Source: an uncultured Capnocytophaga sp.
GTDB taxonomy: Bacteria > Bacteroidota > Bacteroidia > Flavobacteriales > Flavobacteriaceae
Direction: 5' to 3'
DNA length: 25,125 bases
Assembly: GCF_938029845.1 (NCBI RefSeq)
Contig: NZ_CALHGG010000098.1
Location: 1 to 25,125 of the forward strand
Under the pieces are notes generated by a model. The model ran no database searches and was not told where the DNA came from. It saw only the letters and a program-made list of their open reading frames with translations. Positions within the stretch are counted from its first letter, which is position 1; every line of letters starts with the position of its first letter. Positions 7,635 through 16,130 of the stretch are shown one piece after another. Position numbers and translations under genes: made by a program.

Positions 7635-7874
7635 TATTTGTTGAATACATATTTGTATTTTTTATGTTTTAATTAAAATTTGATATTAAAAAAAGTTAAT
7701 TAAATAATATTAATTTGTTTTATTAATAATTAACATTGTATTTTGTTTAGTTTTGAAGTAAAATCTACTATGTTTTACTTAACAAAGAAAAAAATGTGAA
7801 TAAATTCATAAAAAGATTGTTTTTATTGGATATTTTTACGAAATTTGCAAAACTAATTGCTTAAACGTATTAAG

Positions 7875-10800
7875 ATGAAAAGAAAATGGTTGTATGTGCT
7901 TTTGGGGTTCTTATGGCTCACATTTTCAGGGCTATACGCTCAAGAGCAGACCGTAACAGGTGTGGTCAAGGACCAAGATGGGCGACCACTCTTAGGAGTA
8001 TCCGTAGTGGAGAAGGGTACCACTCATGGAGTGGATACCGATTTGGAGGGTAATTTTACCATCAAGGTAGCCAATGAGAAAGCGGTTCTTGTTTTCTCCA
8101 TGGTAGGTAGTACTCCAGTGGAACGAGTAGTGGGCAATAACAAAGTGTTGAATGTTGTCCTCAAGGAAGAAGTGACAGAGCTTACAGGCCTTGTCTTCAC
8201 AGGTTACCAAGAGATAGATAAGAAGCTCTTTACAGGTAATTCGCAAACGCTTAAGATAGACAACATCAAGCAAGATGGAGTTGTAGATGTAGGTCGTATG
8301 CTTGAGGGACGTTCAGCAGGGGTCAATGTACAGAACCTTTCAGGTACTTTTGGTACATCTCCTAAGATTACCATACGTGGAGGTTCCTCTATCTTCGGAG
8401 ATACCAAACCCCTCTGGGTAGTGGATGGAGCTGTACAGGAGGAGGTGGTGAACCTTTCCTTTGAACAGTTAGCCTCTGGAGATGCCTCAACCCTAATTAG
8501 CTCAGCAATCTCAGGGCTGAATGCCAATGATATTGAGAGTATAGAAATCCTCAAGGATGCCTCCGCACTTTCCCTATATGGAGCACGTGCGCTTAATGGA
8601 GCCGTAATCATTACCACCAAAAGCGGAAAACGCAATGTGAAGACACAATTGAGCTATCAGTTGGAGGAGTCTGTACGTATGATTCCTAATTATGCACAGT
8701 TCGACCTGATGAACTCCCAAGAGACTATGAGTGTCTATCGTGAGTTGGAGCAAAAGGGCTATTTAGACCGAGCTACTTATACGGCTGCTCAGCAAGGTGG
8801 GGCTTACTACATCATGTACCGAAATACCGATACTTATAACCCCGCTACTGGTCGTTTTCTATTACAGAACAGTCCTGAGGCACGTAATGCTTTCTTGCGC
8901 AAATATGAGTATGCCAATACGGACTGGTTCAAAACCCTTTTCCGACCTTCCTTAACTCAAAATCATACCTTGAGCCTTAGTGGTGGAGGAGAGAATACGA
9001 CTATCTATAGCTCCTTAGGCTTCTTTGTAGACCCAGGATGGACGATAGCTGATAGGGTACACCGTATTACTGGAAATATCAAGACCACTTATGACCTCTC
9101 TTCTAAGGTGAAGATAGGTATCCTAGCACAGGGAGCCATTCGTAACCAAAAAGCACCAGGTACCTTCTCCCGTTCGAGCAATCAGGTAACAGGGGAGTAC
9201 GAACGTGATTTCGACATCAACCCCTTCAGCTATGCACTTAATACCACTCGTGCACTACGCCCCTATGATGATGAAGGCAACTACGATTATTATCGTATGA
9301 ACTATGCCCCTATGAATATCCTTAAGGAGCTAAAGAATAACTATATAGATTTGAAGATGATGGAGTACAAGCTCCAAAGCGACTTAGAGATTAAGTTTAC
9401 TCCTGAACTCAAATATAAGTTCTTAGGTTCGGTGCGTTATGCCCAAAGTACCCAAGAGCATACGATCACCGAAGGTTCCAATGTGGTAGGAGCTTATCGA
9501 GCCAACGATAATATGATTATAGGGGAGCGCAACCCATTCCTATATCGCAACCCTGATGATCCTTCAGCCCTCCCACAGGTGGTACTTCCCAATGGAGGTA
9601 TCTATAAGCTGGAACAAAATAACCTCCAAAGCTACTACTTACGCAATGCCTTGGAGTACAATAAGGCTTTCAAAGACCAAGATGAACAGGACAAACATAC
9701 CCTTAAGCTCTTCTTAGGACAAGAATTCCGTTATACCGATAGGGATAACCAATCCTTCGATGGTTATGGCTATCAGTTCAATCGCGGCGGGGTAGTCTTT
9801 ACCGATCCTCGAATCATAGAGAAGGTGATTGCCGATAACGCCCAATACTTTGATCGCTCTACCGGTCGTGAACGAGGGGTAGCTTTCTTCTCTCAGGCAT
9901 CCTATGGCTTCCGCAACCGTTATATCCTCTCTGGTACACTGAACTATGAGGGTTCTAACCAGCTAGGTAGAAGCCGTAAGGCTCGTTGGCTCCCTACTTG
10001 GAATATTAGTGGTCGCTGGAATGTGACCAACGAACATTTCTTGCCTACGACCCATGCCCTTTCTAACCTCTCTTTCCGTCTTAGCTATGGACTGATTGCA
10101 GGACTGAACAATATAGGAAATGCCTTACCTATCATGGTCAGTACCATCACCCCCCGCTTCCGCAACCAGGATAATGAACGCTTAATCCGTATCCTTTCTC
10201 TCCAGAACTCAGACCTTACTTGGGAGAAGGTATATGAGACTAACTTCGGTACCGACATAGGCTTCCTTTCCAATGCGATCTCCCTCTCGGTAGACCTCTA
10301 CCAGAAGAACTCCAAGGACTTATTAGACATCGTGCGTACTTCTGGTATGGGTGGGGAATTGAATAAGTATGCTAATGATGCCTCCATGACCACTCGTGGG
10401 GTTGAGCTAGTACTAGATACTCGTAACTTCAAGACTGAGGATTTCACTTGGAGTACTAGTGTGAACTTTGCTTATTTTAACCAAGAGATTACCTCCTTGG
10501 CCAATGCCTCCAACAGTGTTTTCAACTTAGTACGTGAGACAGGGGGCAATGTATTGGGTAATCCACGCAACACCCTTTATTCCTATGACTTTGCAGGTCT
10601 TAATAGTCAAGGAATGCCGCTATTTAACCTTAAGGGAGGAAGTAGAGACTATAAGGATATTGATTTCCAAGACCGTGATAATATCCTCTCCTATCTCAAG
10701 AAAGAAGGAGCAGTGGATCCCAACATCACAGGAGGACTTAGCAATACTTTCCGTTACAAGAATTGGGAACTAAACTTCCTCATTACTATGCAAGCGGGCA

Positions 10801-11243
10801 ACAAGATTCGCAAGGCACCCCTCTACAAAGGAGCTGGCTATGATGACTTAAGTGTCTTCCCAAGAGAGTTCAAGAATCGCTGGGTAGCCCCTGGAGAAGA
10901 GGCCTTAACTCAAATCCCAGGCATTGTCTCTCAGCGAACACTCAATGAAGAAAACAAGGCCTATATCTCAAGAGCTTATAGTGCCTATAACCACTCTACC
11001 GCTCGTGTAGTCGATGGCTCTTTTGTACGTATGAAGAGCATCTCCCTATCCTATACCTTTGATAAGGAAGTTTTGGAAAACCTAAACTTAGGCAACCTAA
11101 CCCTACGCTTACAAGCTTCCAATCCCTTCCTAATCTATGCTCATAAGGACTTGAACGGACAGGATCCAGAATTCTTCCGCTCTGGAGGAGTAGCCTACCC
11201 AATCACACCCCAATATACCTTTACCATTAATCTTGGAATCTAA
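7875..11243 (+). CDS. SusC/RagA-family TonB-dependent outer membrane transporter
   Basis: An outer-membrane barrel that imports oligomers captured by its SusD partner, powered through TonB. From the ATG at 7875 it has 1122 residues, normal for SusC. A signal peptide ends near SGLYA (about 22). A carboxypeptidase-regulatory-like domain follows (about 26-98, VTGVVKDQDGRPLLGV). The plug spans about 105-252, with ITIRGGSSIFG, LWVVDGAV and SIEILKDASALSLYGARALNG. The rest is barrel, ending YTFTINLGI. The segment that normally reads VVVTGYG before the plug is LVFTGYQ here (about 106-112), a variant of the usual SusC form. An in-frame TTG at 7857 was rejected because the ATG gives the better signal peptide. 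susD starts 14 bases downstream. The neighbours suggest a proteinaceous substrate rather than a glycan, but this is inference. Confidence 0.95.
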   Translation: MKRKWLYVLLGFLWLTFSGLYAQEQTVTGVVKDQDGRPLLGVSVVEKGTTHGVDTDLEGNFTIKVANEKAVLVFSMVGSTPVERVVGNNKVLNVVLKEEVTELTGLVFTGYQEIDKKLFTGNSQTLKIDNIKQDGVVDVGRMLEGRSAGVNVQNLSGTFGTSPKITIRGGSSIFGDTKPLWVVDGAVQEEVVNLSFEQLASGDASTLISSAISGLNANDIESIEILKDASALSLYGARALNGAVIITTKSGKRNVKTQLSYQLEESVRMIPNYAQFDLMNSQETMSVYRELEQKGYLDRATYTAAQQGGAYYIMYRNTDTYNPATGRFLLQNSPEARNAFLRKYEYANTDWFKTLFRPSLTQNHTLSLSGGGENTTIYSSLGFFVDPGWTIADRVHRITGNIKTTYDLSSKVKIGILAQGAIRNQKAPGTFSRSSNQVTGEYERDFDINPFSYALNTTRALRPYDDEGNYDYYRMNYAPMNILKELKNNYIDLKMMEYKLQSDLEIKFTPELKYKFLGSVRYAQSTQEHTITEGSNVVGAYRANDNMIIGERNPFLYRNPDDPSALPQVVLPNGGIYKLEQNNLQSYYLRNALEYNKAFKDQDEQDKHTLKLFLGQEFRYTDRDNQSFDGYGYQFNRGGVVFTDPRIIEKVIADNAQYFDRSTGRERGVAFFSQASYGFRNRYILSGTLNYEGSNQLGRSRKARWLPTWNISGRWNVTNEHFLPTTHALSNLSFRLSYGLIAGLNNIGNALPIMVSTITPRFRNQDNERLIRILSLQNSDLTWEKVYETNFGTDIGFLSNAISLSVDLYQKNSKDLLDIVRTSGMGGELNKYANDASMTTRGVELVLDTRNFKTEDFTWSTSVNFAYFNQEITSLANASNSVFNLVRETGGNVLGNPRNTLYSYDFAGLNSQGMPLFNLKGGSRDYKDIDFQDRDNILSYLKKEGAVDPNITGGLSNTFRYKNWELNFLITMQAGNKIRKAPLYKGAGYDDLSVFPREFKNRWVAPGEEALTQIPGIVSQRTLNEENKAYISRAYSAYNHSTARVVDGSFVRMKSISLSYTFDKEVLENLNLGNLTLRLQASNPFLIYAHKDLNGQDPEFFRSGGVAYPITPQYTFTINLGI

Positions 11244-11257
11244 CAAAACAGCAACTC

Positions 11258-12799
11258 ATGAAAAGAAACAAATACTTGTCCCTCTTAGCCTTAGCCCTTA
11301 CTTTGGTGCTGAGCGCTTGTAACAAAATATTAGACGACCTACCTGATAGCCGTACAGAAATAGATAGTCCTGAAAAAATAGAGGAACTCTTGGTCGGCGC
11401 CTATCCTAATCGCTTTCCTACTTACATCGCAGAGATGATGAGTGATAATGTAAGCGAGAAGACCTCTTTCTTAGGAATCTCAACCCTTAATACAGATATG
11501 TATTTCTGGAGAGATAACAATGAGATAGATGGGGAGGACAATACCCCAACCGACTATTGGATAGCCTGCTATGCAGCTATTGGGGCAGCCAATCAGGCCT
11601 TGGAATCCTATGCCGAATTAGGCGAGACAGCCCGATATAACTATATCAAAGGGGAAGCCTTGGTAGCACGAGCCTATGCCCATTTTATGTTGGCTTACCT
11701 TTGGTGTAAGCCTTATAATGAGGCTACCGCTGCCACTGACTTGGGATTGGCCTATATTACTGAGCCTGAAAAGCATGTCTTTGGGCACTACACCCGTATC
11801 TCCCTCAAGGACTACTACAATGCAATAGAGCGCGACCTCACCCAAGGGCTTCCCTTGCTCGATGATAGCAAATATAAGCAACCTCGTTTCCACTTCACTA
11901 CAGCGGCAGCTCATGCCTTTGCTACGCGCTTCTACCTAATGAAAGCCCAGTGGAATAAGGTAATTGAACATGCTGATGCCGTTTTGGGAGCCAATGCAGA
12001 AACCAAGCTCAGAAACATAAAAACCCTCAATGCAGTAGCTCTCGAGTCCAGAAGTGCTTACTATACAGAATCCACTAACCCATCCAATATACTTGTGGGT
12101 ACGGCTCGTTCTGCCTTGGCCTATCGTTTCCAGACTCATAAGTATAGTCTAACTTTGCAAAAGATGGCGGAGATCTGCTCTCCTCGTAATACCCATCCTT
12201 TGAACTTCTCGAATATCAGTTGGGAAGCAGTCAATTCGGCTTTGGGAGATGGCGCAGGTAATATTGTCTTTCCTAAGTCTAACTACTACTATAAGTATGT
12301 AAATCGTTCGGCAGGCACTAGGGTTTATTATAGTGCAGCGGTTTTGTTCTCTTATGACGAGGTTTACCTCAACCGCTTGGAAGCCTACCTAATGTCCGGC
12401 AACTTAGATCAGTTCCGTCGCGACCTCTTTACCTATCTCATTCCTAAGACCCATAATAGCTCTCGACCCAATCAGGCCTATCCTTTCCCTCGCTTGACCT
12501 TCGAGCGTTATATGACTCAGGCCGCACTTGATAGGCGTTATCAGGGTAGAGGAGTTGATTTCGATCCTTCCTATCCCCTCACAACCCGACAGAGAGAATG
12601 GCTCCAAGCAGTGGTGGATATCCGACGAGTGGAGTTTGTACAAGAGGGCTTGCGCTGGTTTGATAATAAGCGCTTAGGGATGAAGGTCGTACATAAGGTG
12701 GGTGATGGCCAGATAGAACTCACCAAGGGCGACCCTCGTCGAGAGCTTCAAATTCCTAATAGCGCCCTTGAATTTGGTATGGCGCCCAACCCTCGTTAA
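11258..12799 (+). CDS. SusD/RagB-family surface lipoprotein
   Basis: The substrate-capturing lid of the SusC channel, anchored on the cell surface by lipid. The 513-residue product has a lipoprotein signal ending in the lipobox LSAC with C21, followed by NKILDDLPDSRTEI, the usual SusD opening. The N-terminal half is helical with TPR-like pairs (ANQALESYAEL, YIKGEALVARAYAHFMLAYLW). The family motif with aromatic residues and ARAYAHF is clear. The C-terminal region has VDIRRVEFVQEGLRWFDNKRLGM, which matches the conserved SusD segment RrxEfxxEGxRWFDlrR. The ATG is 14 bases after susC and the next gene is 19 bases on, so the four genes form one transcription unit. The ligand cannot be read from the sequence. 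Confidence 0.94.
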   Translation: MKRNKYLSLLALALTLVLSACNKILDDLPDSRTEIDSPEKIEELLVGAYPNRFPTYIAEMMSDNVSEKTSFLGISTLNTDMYFWRDNNEIDGEDNTPTDYWIACYAAIGAANQALESYAELGETARYNYIKGEALVARAYAHFMLAYLWCKPYNEATAATDLGLAYITEPEKHVFGHYTRISLKDYYNAIERDLTQGLPLLDDSKYKQPRFHFTTAAAHAFATRFYLMKAQWNKVIEHADAVLGANAETKLRNIKTLNAVALESRSAYYTESTNPSNILVGTARSALAYRFQTHKYSLTLQKMAEICSPRNTHPLNFSNISWEAVNSALGDGAGNIVFPKSNYYYKYVNRSAGTRVYYSAAVLFSYDEVYLNRLEAYLMSGNLDQFRRDLFTYLIPKTHNSSRPNQAYPFPRLTFERYMTQAALDRRYQGRGVDFDPSYPLTTRQREWLQAVVDIRRVEFVQEGLRWFDNKRLGMKVVHKVGDGQIELTKGDPRRELQIPNSALEFGMAPNPR

Positions 12800-12818
12800 T
12801 CTTTTAATTCTTTGAAGT

Positions 12819-13685
12819 ATGAAAAAAATAACCTATATATGTGTTGCCCTTTCTGTTGCCCTTTCCAGCTGCAATAAGAAAGAGACACTCGATCCCCAAA
12901 GTGTGATCCATGACGATACGGATACCCGCACTGCCCTGGATACCTATATTCGAAATGAATATATCAATCCCTATAATATAGAGGTCAATTACAAATATGT
13001 GGACATCAACTACGAGATGGGACGGTACCTATATCCACCGACTGAAAGCAAGGTACAGCCTTTCTTAGAGATGATCAAGTATGTTTGGTTAGGCGCCTAT
13101 CAACAGGTAGCCGGTACGACCTTTGTTAGCCAAGTAGCTCCTCGACAGATAAGCCTTATCGGAGGGCGTAACTTAGATCCTCAGCGCAATCCCGAGACCT
13201 ACCTCTTCGAGGAAACTCTCGGTCAAGCCGACAATGGAGCTAAGATCACCATCGCTCGTGTTGACTATTACGATCCAGCCCATCCAGATGAGGACAATAT
13301 CAGGCACATTATCCATACCATTCAGCATGAGTACTGCCATATCATCAATCAGCATAAGCCTTTTGCGCCTGAATTTGGGAAAATAACTCCCGATGATTAC
13401 AGTTCTTCTTGGCATGGTAAGACAACGGCTCAGGCCAATGCCTTAGGCTTTATTACCAACTATGCAGCGGCAAACCCCTTTGAGGACTTTGCCGAAATGA
13501 CCTCTCATATGCTCATGAAGTCCAAGGCACAATGGGATGCCGCCCTTAATACGATGCCTGAGAAAGGAAAGGTAGCTCTTAAGAAGAAAGAAGCCTTTAT
13601 CGTGGAGTACTTCAGAGCCGAATGGGGTATAGACTTCTATGAGCTCCAAAGTGTTGCTTATCAAAGAATGCAGAACTATTTGTAA
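12819..13685 (+). CDS. Putative zinc metallopeptidase lipoprotein (Peptidase_Mx1-like)
   Basis: A 288-residue lipoprotein with a likely zinc peptidase fold, probably on the cell surface or periplasmic side. The signal peptide ends at lipobox LSSC, C18. The HExxH motif is HEYCH at 170-174 (H170, E171, H174), and the third zinc ligand is probably E222 or E226 in FEDFAEMTSHML. This arrangement and the surrounding sequence resemble the putative zinc-binding metallopeptidase family found beside SusC/SusD genes in Bacteroidota. The active-site residues look intact. It sits 19 bases after susD and 18 before the DUF4302 gene, in the same operon. A role in clipping a protein or peptide captured by SusD is inferred; the true substrate is not evident. 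Confidence 0.88.
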   Translation: MKKITYICVALSVALSSCNKKETLDPQSVIHDDTDTRTALDTYIRNEYINPYNIEVNYKYVDINYEMGRYLYPPTESKVQPFLEMIKYVWLGAYQQVAGTTFVSQVAPRQISLIGGRNLDPQRNPETYLFEETLGQADNGAKITIARVDYYDPAHPDEDNIRHIIHTIQHEYCHIINQHKPFAPEFGKITPDDYSSSWHGKTTAQANALGFITNYAAANPFEDFAEMTSHMLMKSKAQWDAALNTMPEKGKVALKKKEAFIVEYFRAEWGIDFYELQSVAYQRMQNYL

Positions 13686-13703
13686 ACCAAAACGGATACT
13701 AAA

Positions 13704-15050
13704 ATGAGAAAAATATTATACCTACTGGCTATCATAGCTGTAGCCGGATGTCAAAAGAACGAACCTGATTTGCTGCTGGGTAAAAATGCTTCTGAACGTA
13801 TACAGCAGAACAAGGAAAATCTCAAAAAAATGCTCTCGGAGGCGCCTTATGGCTGGAAATTGAGTTATTTTCCTAAAAGGAATACCTTCGGAGGCTATAC
13901 CTTTCTAATGAAGTTTACCCTCGGAGGACGTGTAACGATGGTGGCTGATTTCGGTAGTGGAACAACCCCTCAGGAGAGTGGCTACCAAATTCAGGAAGGA
14001 CAAGGTCCCCTTTTGGTCTTTACCACCCGAAACTACATTCATACCCTGCTCGAACCTCTTACCTATAGCTCAGACCCTCGTGAGCATATCGGTAAAGGTC
14101 TCGAAGGTGAATTCCAGTTTGTCTATATAGGGAAGGAGGGCGATAAACTTAAGTTCAAAACCCAACGAAAGGCAACTGAACAATTCCTTTATTTCGAAAA
14201 GGCCACAGCCCAGGATTGGAGAACTATAGGTACTCAAGGTGAACAGCTCGATGGTATTAATCATACTTATTACCTAAAGGTGACTTCTGCTCAAGGGGTG
14301 GAGAACTACTTTGTAAGAAGTGCCTTCCGCATGTTCCTCTTTACCTCCATGCAGGATAGCCACAAAGCAAGCCGAGCAGGTATTGCAGTGAATTCTAATG
14401 GACTGACCTTCACACCTTCGTTGGAGATAGCAGGAGAAAAATTCACTCATATGACAGCAGTGCCAGGAACTCCTCCACTGAACTATAGAGCACAAAGCAA
14501 TGGAGTGACTATTGAGCTAAAACACTTCAACAATCCTATGGATGAGTTTGAATCCCAAGGGGATGTTGTCACTGACTTTATAGTACTCTTAGGCGATCAA
14601 GCACATCTTAACTTACCTTATATGAGTGCGGACTTCAAAAGAGATTTCTATACAGAGGTAGGCGAAGGGAAATTCTTCTCCTATGAGCTACTCTTTCAAT
14701 CCGATGCAGATACTTCTCTCTTGCGGGTAGGTTATACCCCTACAGGAAACCAAAACGATAGAGTGTATTATGCATACAAATGCAACTATGAAATCCGTGA
14801 TAAAAAGATATACATCACCTTCATACGCGAGCATGAGGATATGGATGAGTTCTGGATAGATCCTGATAATGAAGAAATTCTACATATGGCACAGGAGCGA
14901 TTGACTCATTTTATTAGAATGAGCTCCCAAGGTATCTATCTTTGGAAGTCCAGCTTATCGGCAACCTTGGGACCAGTATACTATATGAGAAGTATCTCAG
15001 AACCTAAATATTACTTCCCTGGTACGGTAAACCAAGCCGTAGAAGAATAA
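13704..15050 (+). CDS. DUF4302 lipoprotein
   Basis: The 448-residue lipoprotein has a signal peptide ending at VAGC (C16). It shows the opening typical of DUF4302 proteins: KNASERIQQNKENLKKML, then EAPYGWKLSYFP, then GGYTFLMKF with GGRVTMVADF. The function of this family is unknown, but it commonly accompanies SusC/SusD and the zinc metallopeptidase in Bacteroidota, so it is probably an extra surface component of the import complex. The rest is beta-rich with many aromatic residues. It is the last gene of the operon: 14 bases after its stop begins a perfect 23-bp hairpin. Family assignment rests on recognition of the N-terminal pattern and context. Confidence 0.85.
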   Translation: MRKILYLLAIIAVAGCQKNEPDLLLGKNASERIQQNKENLKKMLSEAPYGWKLSYFPKRNTFGGYTFLMKFTLGGRVTMVADFGSGTTPQESGYQIQEGQGPLLVFTTRNYIHTLLEPLTYSSDPREHIGKGLEGEFQFVYIGKEGDKLKFKTQRKATEQFLYFEKATAQDWRTIGTQGEQLDGINHTYYLKVTSAQGVENYFVRSAFRMFLFTSMQDSHKASRAGIAVNSNGLTFTPSLEIAGEKFTHMTAVPGTPPLNYRAQSNGVTIELKHFNNPMDEFESQGDVVTDFIVLLGDQAHLNLPYMSADFKRDFYTEVGEGKFFSYELLFQSDADTSLLRVGYTPTGNQNDRVYYAYKCNYEIRDKKIYITFIREHEDMDEFWIDPDNEEILHMAQERLTHFIRMSSQGIYLWKSSLSATLGPVYYMRSISEPKYYFPGTVNQAVEE

Positions 15051-15063
15051 GAGATATATTGTT

Positions 15064-15114
15064 AATAATGGTTAATGATTCATCCTCGCATAGGATGAAT
15101 CATTAACCATTATT
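15064..15114 (+). terminator. Perfect 23-bp hairpin closing the susC operon
   Basis: Arms 15064-15086 and 15092-15114 are perfectly complementary around a five-base loop CGCAT. The stem is AT-rich in its outer part (GGTTAATGATTCATCC core), and no clear U-tract follows. Its position just after the DUF4302 stop and before the next promoter fits a terminator. A regulator-binding palindrome is an alternative. Confidence 0.7.
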
Positions 15115-15134
15115 GAATTATTATATATTTCTCA

Positions 15135-15164
15135 TTGGTCATTTATTATTAATTCGTATCTTTG
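15135..15164 (+). promoter_or_regulatory. Promoter for the ExbB/DUF2149 pair
   Basis: TTG at 15135-15137 and TATCTTTG at 15157-15164 are separated by 19 bases, a full match to the flavobacterial -33/-7 arrangement. The -7 element ends 24 bases before the ATG. This is among the best promoters in the window. Confidence 0.78.
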
Positions 15165-15188
15165 CGCTTAGAAATAATCTAAATCAAA

Positions 15189-15791
15189 ATGGACAATATC
15201 TCCCAGCTTCTCTTTTTAGTATCTGATAGTTTGCTTATTCCAGATATTATTGTACTATTGGTACTCTTCGTTAGGGCGCTGTTCCTTGTGGGGAGCTTCT
15301 ACAACCAATATATTACCAAATATAAGAATGAAAGGCAGTTGCGCCCCATCCTCAATGAACTGACTCCTGAGCGTATGGAAGCGTTGCAGGCTGCACTCCC
15401 TGAAAAGGATAATTCGTTGTATATAAAATATTTACGTGCTATACTTGCACGTCCTGCCGATGATACCTATGCCGATTATATGATCACCAATTTTGAAAAT
15501 GATGCAGAAAAGGATGTGGTAACCTCAAAGCTCTTGGCTAAGGTAGGTCCTGTGTTGGGGCTTATAGGTACACTGATTGCTATGAGTCCTGCACTTACAG
15601 GGCTTTCCCAAGGCGATATTTCCAAAATGGCTTCCAATATGCAGGTGGTTTTCGCTACCACTGTAGTGGGGTTAGTGGTGAGCTTGGTCGGTTTGGTAAC
15701 CCTACAATTCAAGCAACGTTGGTATGCCAAAGAGGTGAACCAATTGGATTATATTACTCGCATTCGTAACCAACAAATATCCCAAAAATGA
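15189..15791 (+). CDS. MotA/TolQ/ExbB-family proton channel protein (HmuU-like)
   Basis: A 200-residue inner-membrane protein of the ExbB/TolQ/MotA family, which uses the proton gradient to drive TonB-type work at the outer membrane. The first helix is at about 18-38, a cytoplasmic domain spans 39-116, and two further helices lie at about 117-138 (KVGPVLGLIGTLIAM) and 152-172 (QVVFATTVVGLVVSLVGLV). The motif GPxLGLIGTLIAMSPAL with the following ATTVVGL is the family core. The start ATG at 15189 follows a strong promoter, and the stop overlaps the next start (ATGA). The channel/DUF2149 gene pair matches the arrangement known for hmuU-hmuV in the Porphyromonas gingivalis heme operon, but no CobN-like hmuS is present here. 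Serving the SusC transporter upstream is inferred. Confidence 0.87.
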   Translation: MDNISQLLFLVSDSLLIPDIIVLLVLFVRALFLVGSFYNQYITKYKNERQLRPILNELTPERMEALQAALPEKDNSLYIKYLRAILARPADDTYADYMITNFENDAEKDVVTSKLLAKVGPVLGLIGTLIAMSPALTGLSQGDISKMASNMQVVFATTVVGLVVSLVGLVTLQFKQRWYAKEVNQLDYITRIRNQQISQK

Positions 15792-16129
15792 GAAATACCC
15801 GCAGAACAACACCTTTCAAAGATGATGATGCTGATCCGCTAAGCGTGGTGGTCAATCTCTTTGATGTGGCTATGGTCTTTTCCGTCGCTCTGATGGTGTC
15901 CATGGTCATGAACCTTAACCTCTCTGCTTTCTTTACAGGGGGTGATTTTACTATTGTTAATAAGAATGGGGATGATATGGAGATTATCCAGAAAAAAGGA
16001 GAAAAAATCACCAAATATAAAACTGCTAAAGGGGCATCTTCTTCCAATACTTCTTCCAAGGAAAAAGGAAAACGCCTAGGTACCCTCTATGAAAATCAAG
16101 ATGGGGAGAATATTTTTGTACCAGACTAG
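15788..16129 (+). CDS. DUF2149 membrane protein (HmuV-like)
   Basis: A 113-residue protein with one N-terminal transmembrane helix (about 24-48, NLFDVAMVFSVALMVSMVMNL) and a soluble C-terminal part, matching DUF2149 with its DPLSVVVNLFDVAMVF opening. The layout resembles ExbD/TolR: a short basic N-terminus, one helix and an acidic residue, D26, at the helix start, the position at which ExbD proteins have their proton-carrying aspartate. That DUF2149 plays the ExbD part is my inference. It overlaps the channel gene by four bases (ATGA), which implies translational coupling and fixed stoichiometry. The C-terminal region is lysine- and serine-rich and ends GENIFVPD. The stop is followed after one base by heptamer block 6. 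Confidence 0.84.
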   Translation: MRNTRRTTPFKDDDADPLSVVVNLFDVAMVFSVALMVSMVMNLNLSAFFTGGDFTIVNKNGDDMEIIQKKGEKITKYKTAKGASSSNTSSKEKGKRLGTLYENQDGENIFVPD

Positions 16130-16130
16130 C

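Larger units (their letters stand above)
7411..7874. other. 490-bp AT-rich divergent region between mlaEF and susC
   Basis: No credible gene is seen between the mlaE and susC starts. From about 7500 the region is strongly AT-rich. It holds heptamer block 5, an imperfect palindrome at 7541-7576 (TTGTCT, CATA, then TATG, AGACAA), a possible -7 element TACTTTTG at 7627-7634, and an 8-bp stem AAGTAAAA/TTTTACTT at 7756-7763 and 7773-7780. If transcription begins near 7640, susC would have a leader of over 200 bases. No regulator gene (ECF sigma, anti-sigma or hybrid two-component) is next to the operon. Confidence 0.5.

Noticed and set aside
7857..7874. TTG start for susC
   Set aside because: The ATG at 7875 gives a normal signal peptide and is the more usual start codon.
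8204..8635. 143-codon open frame antisense to susC
   Set aside because: It is a shadow of the SusC plug-domain coding sequence, without start context or homology that I can recognise.
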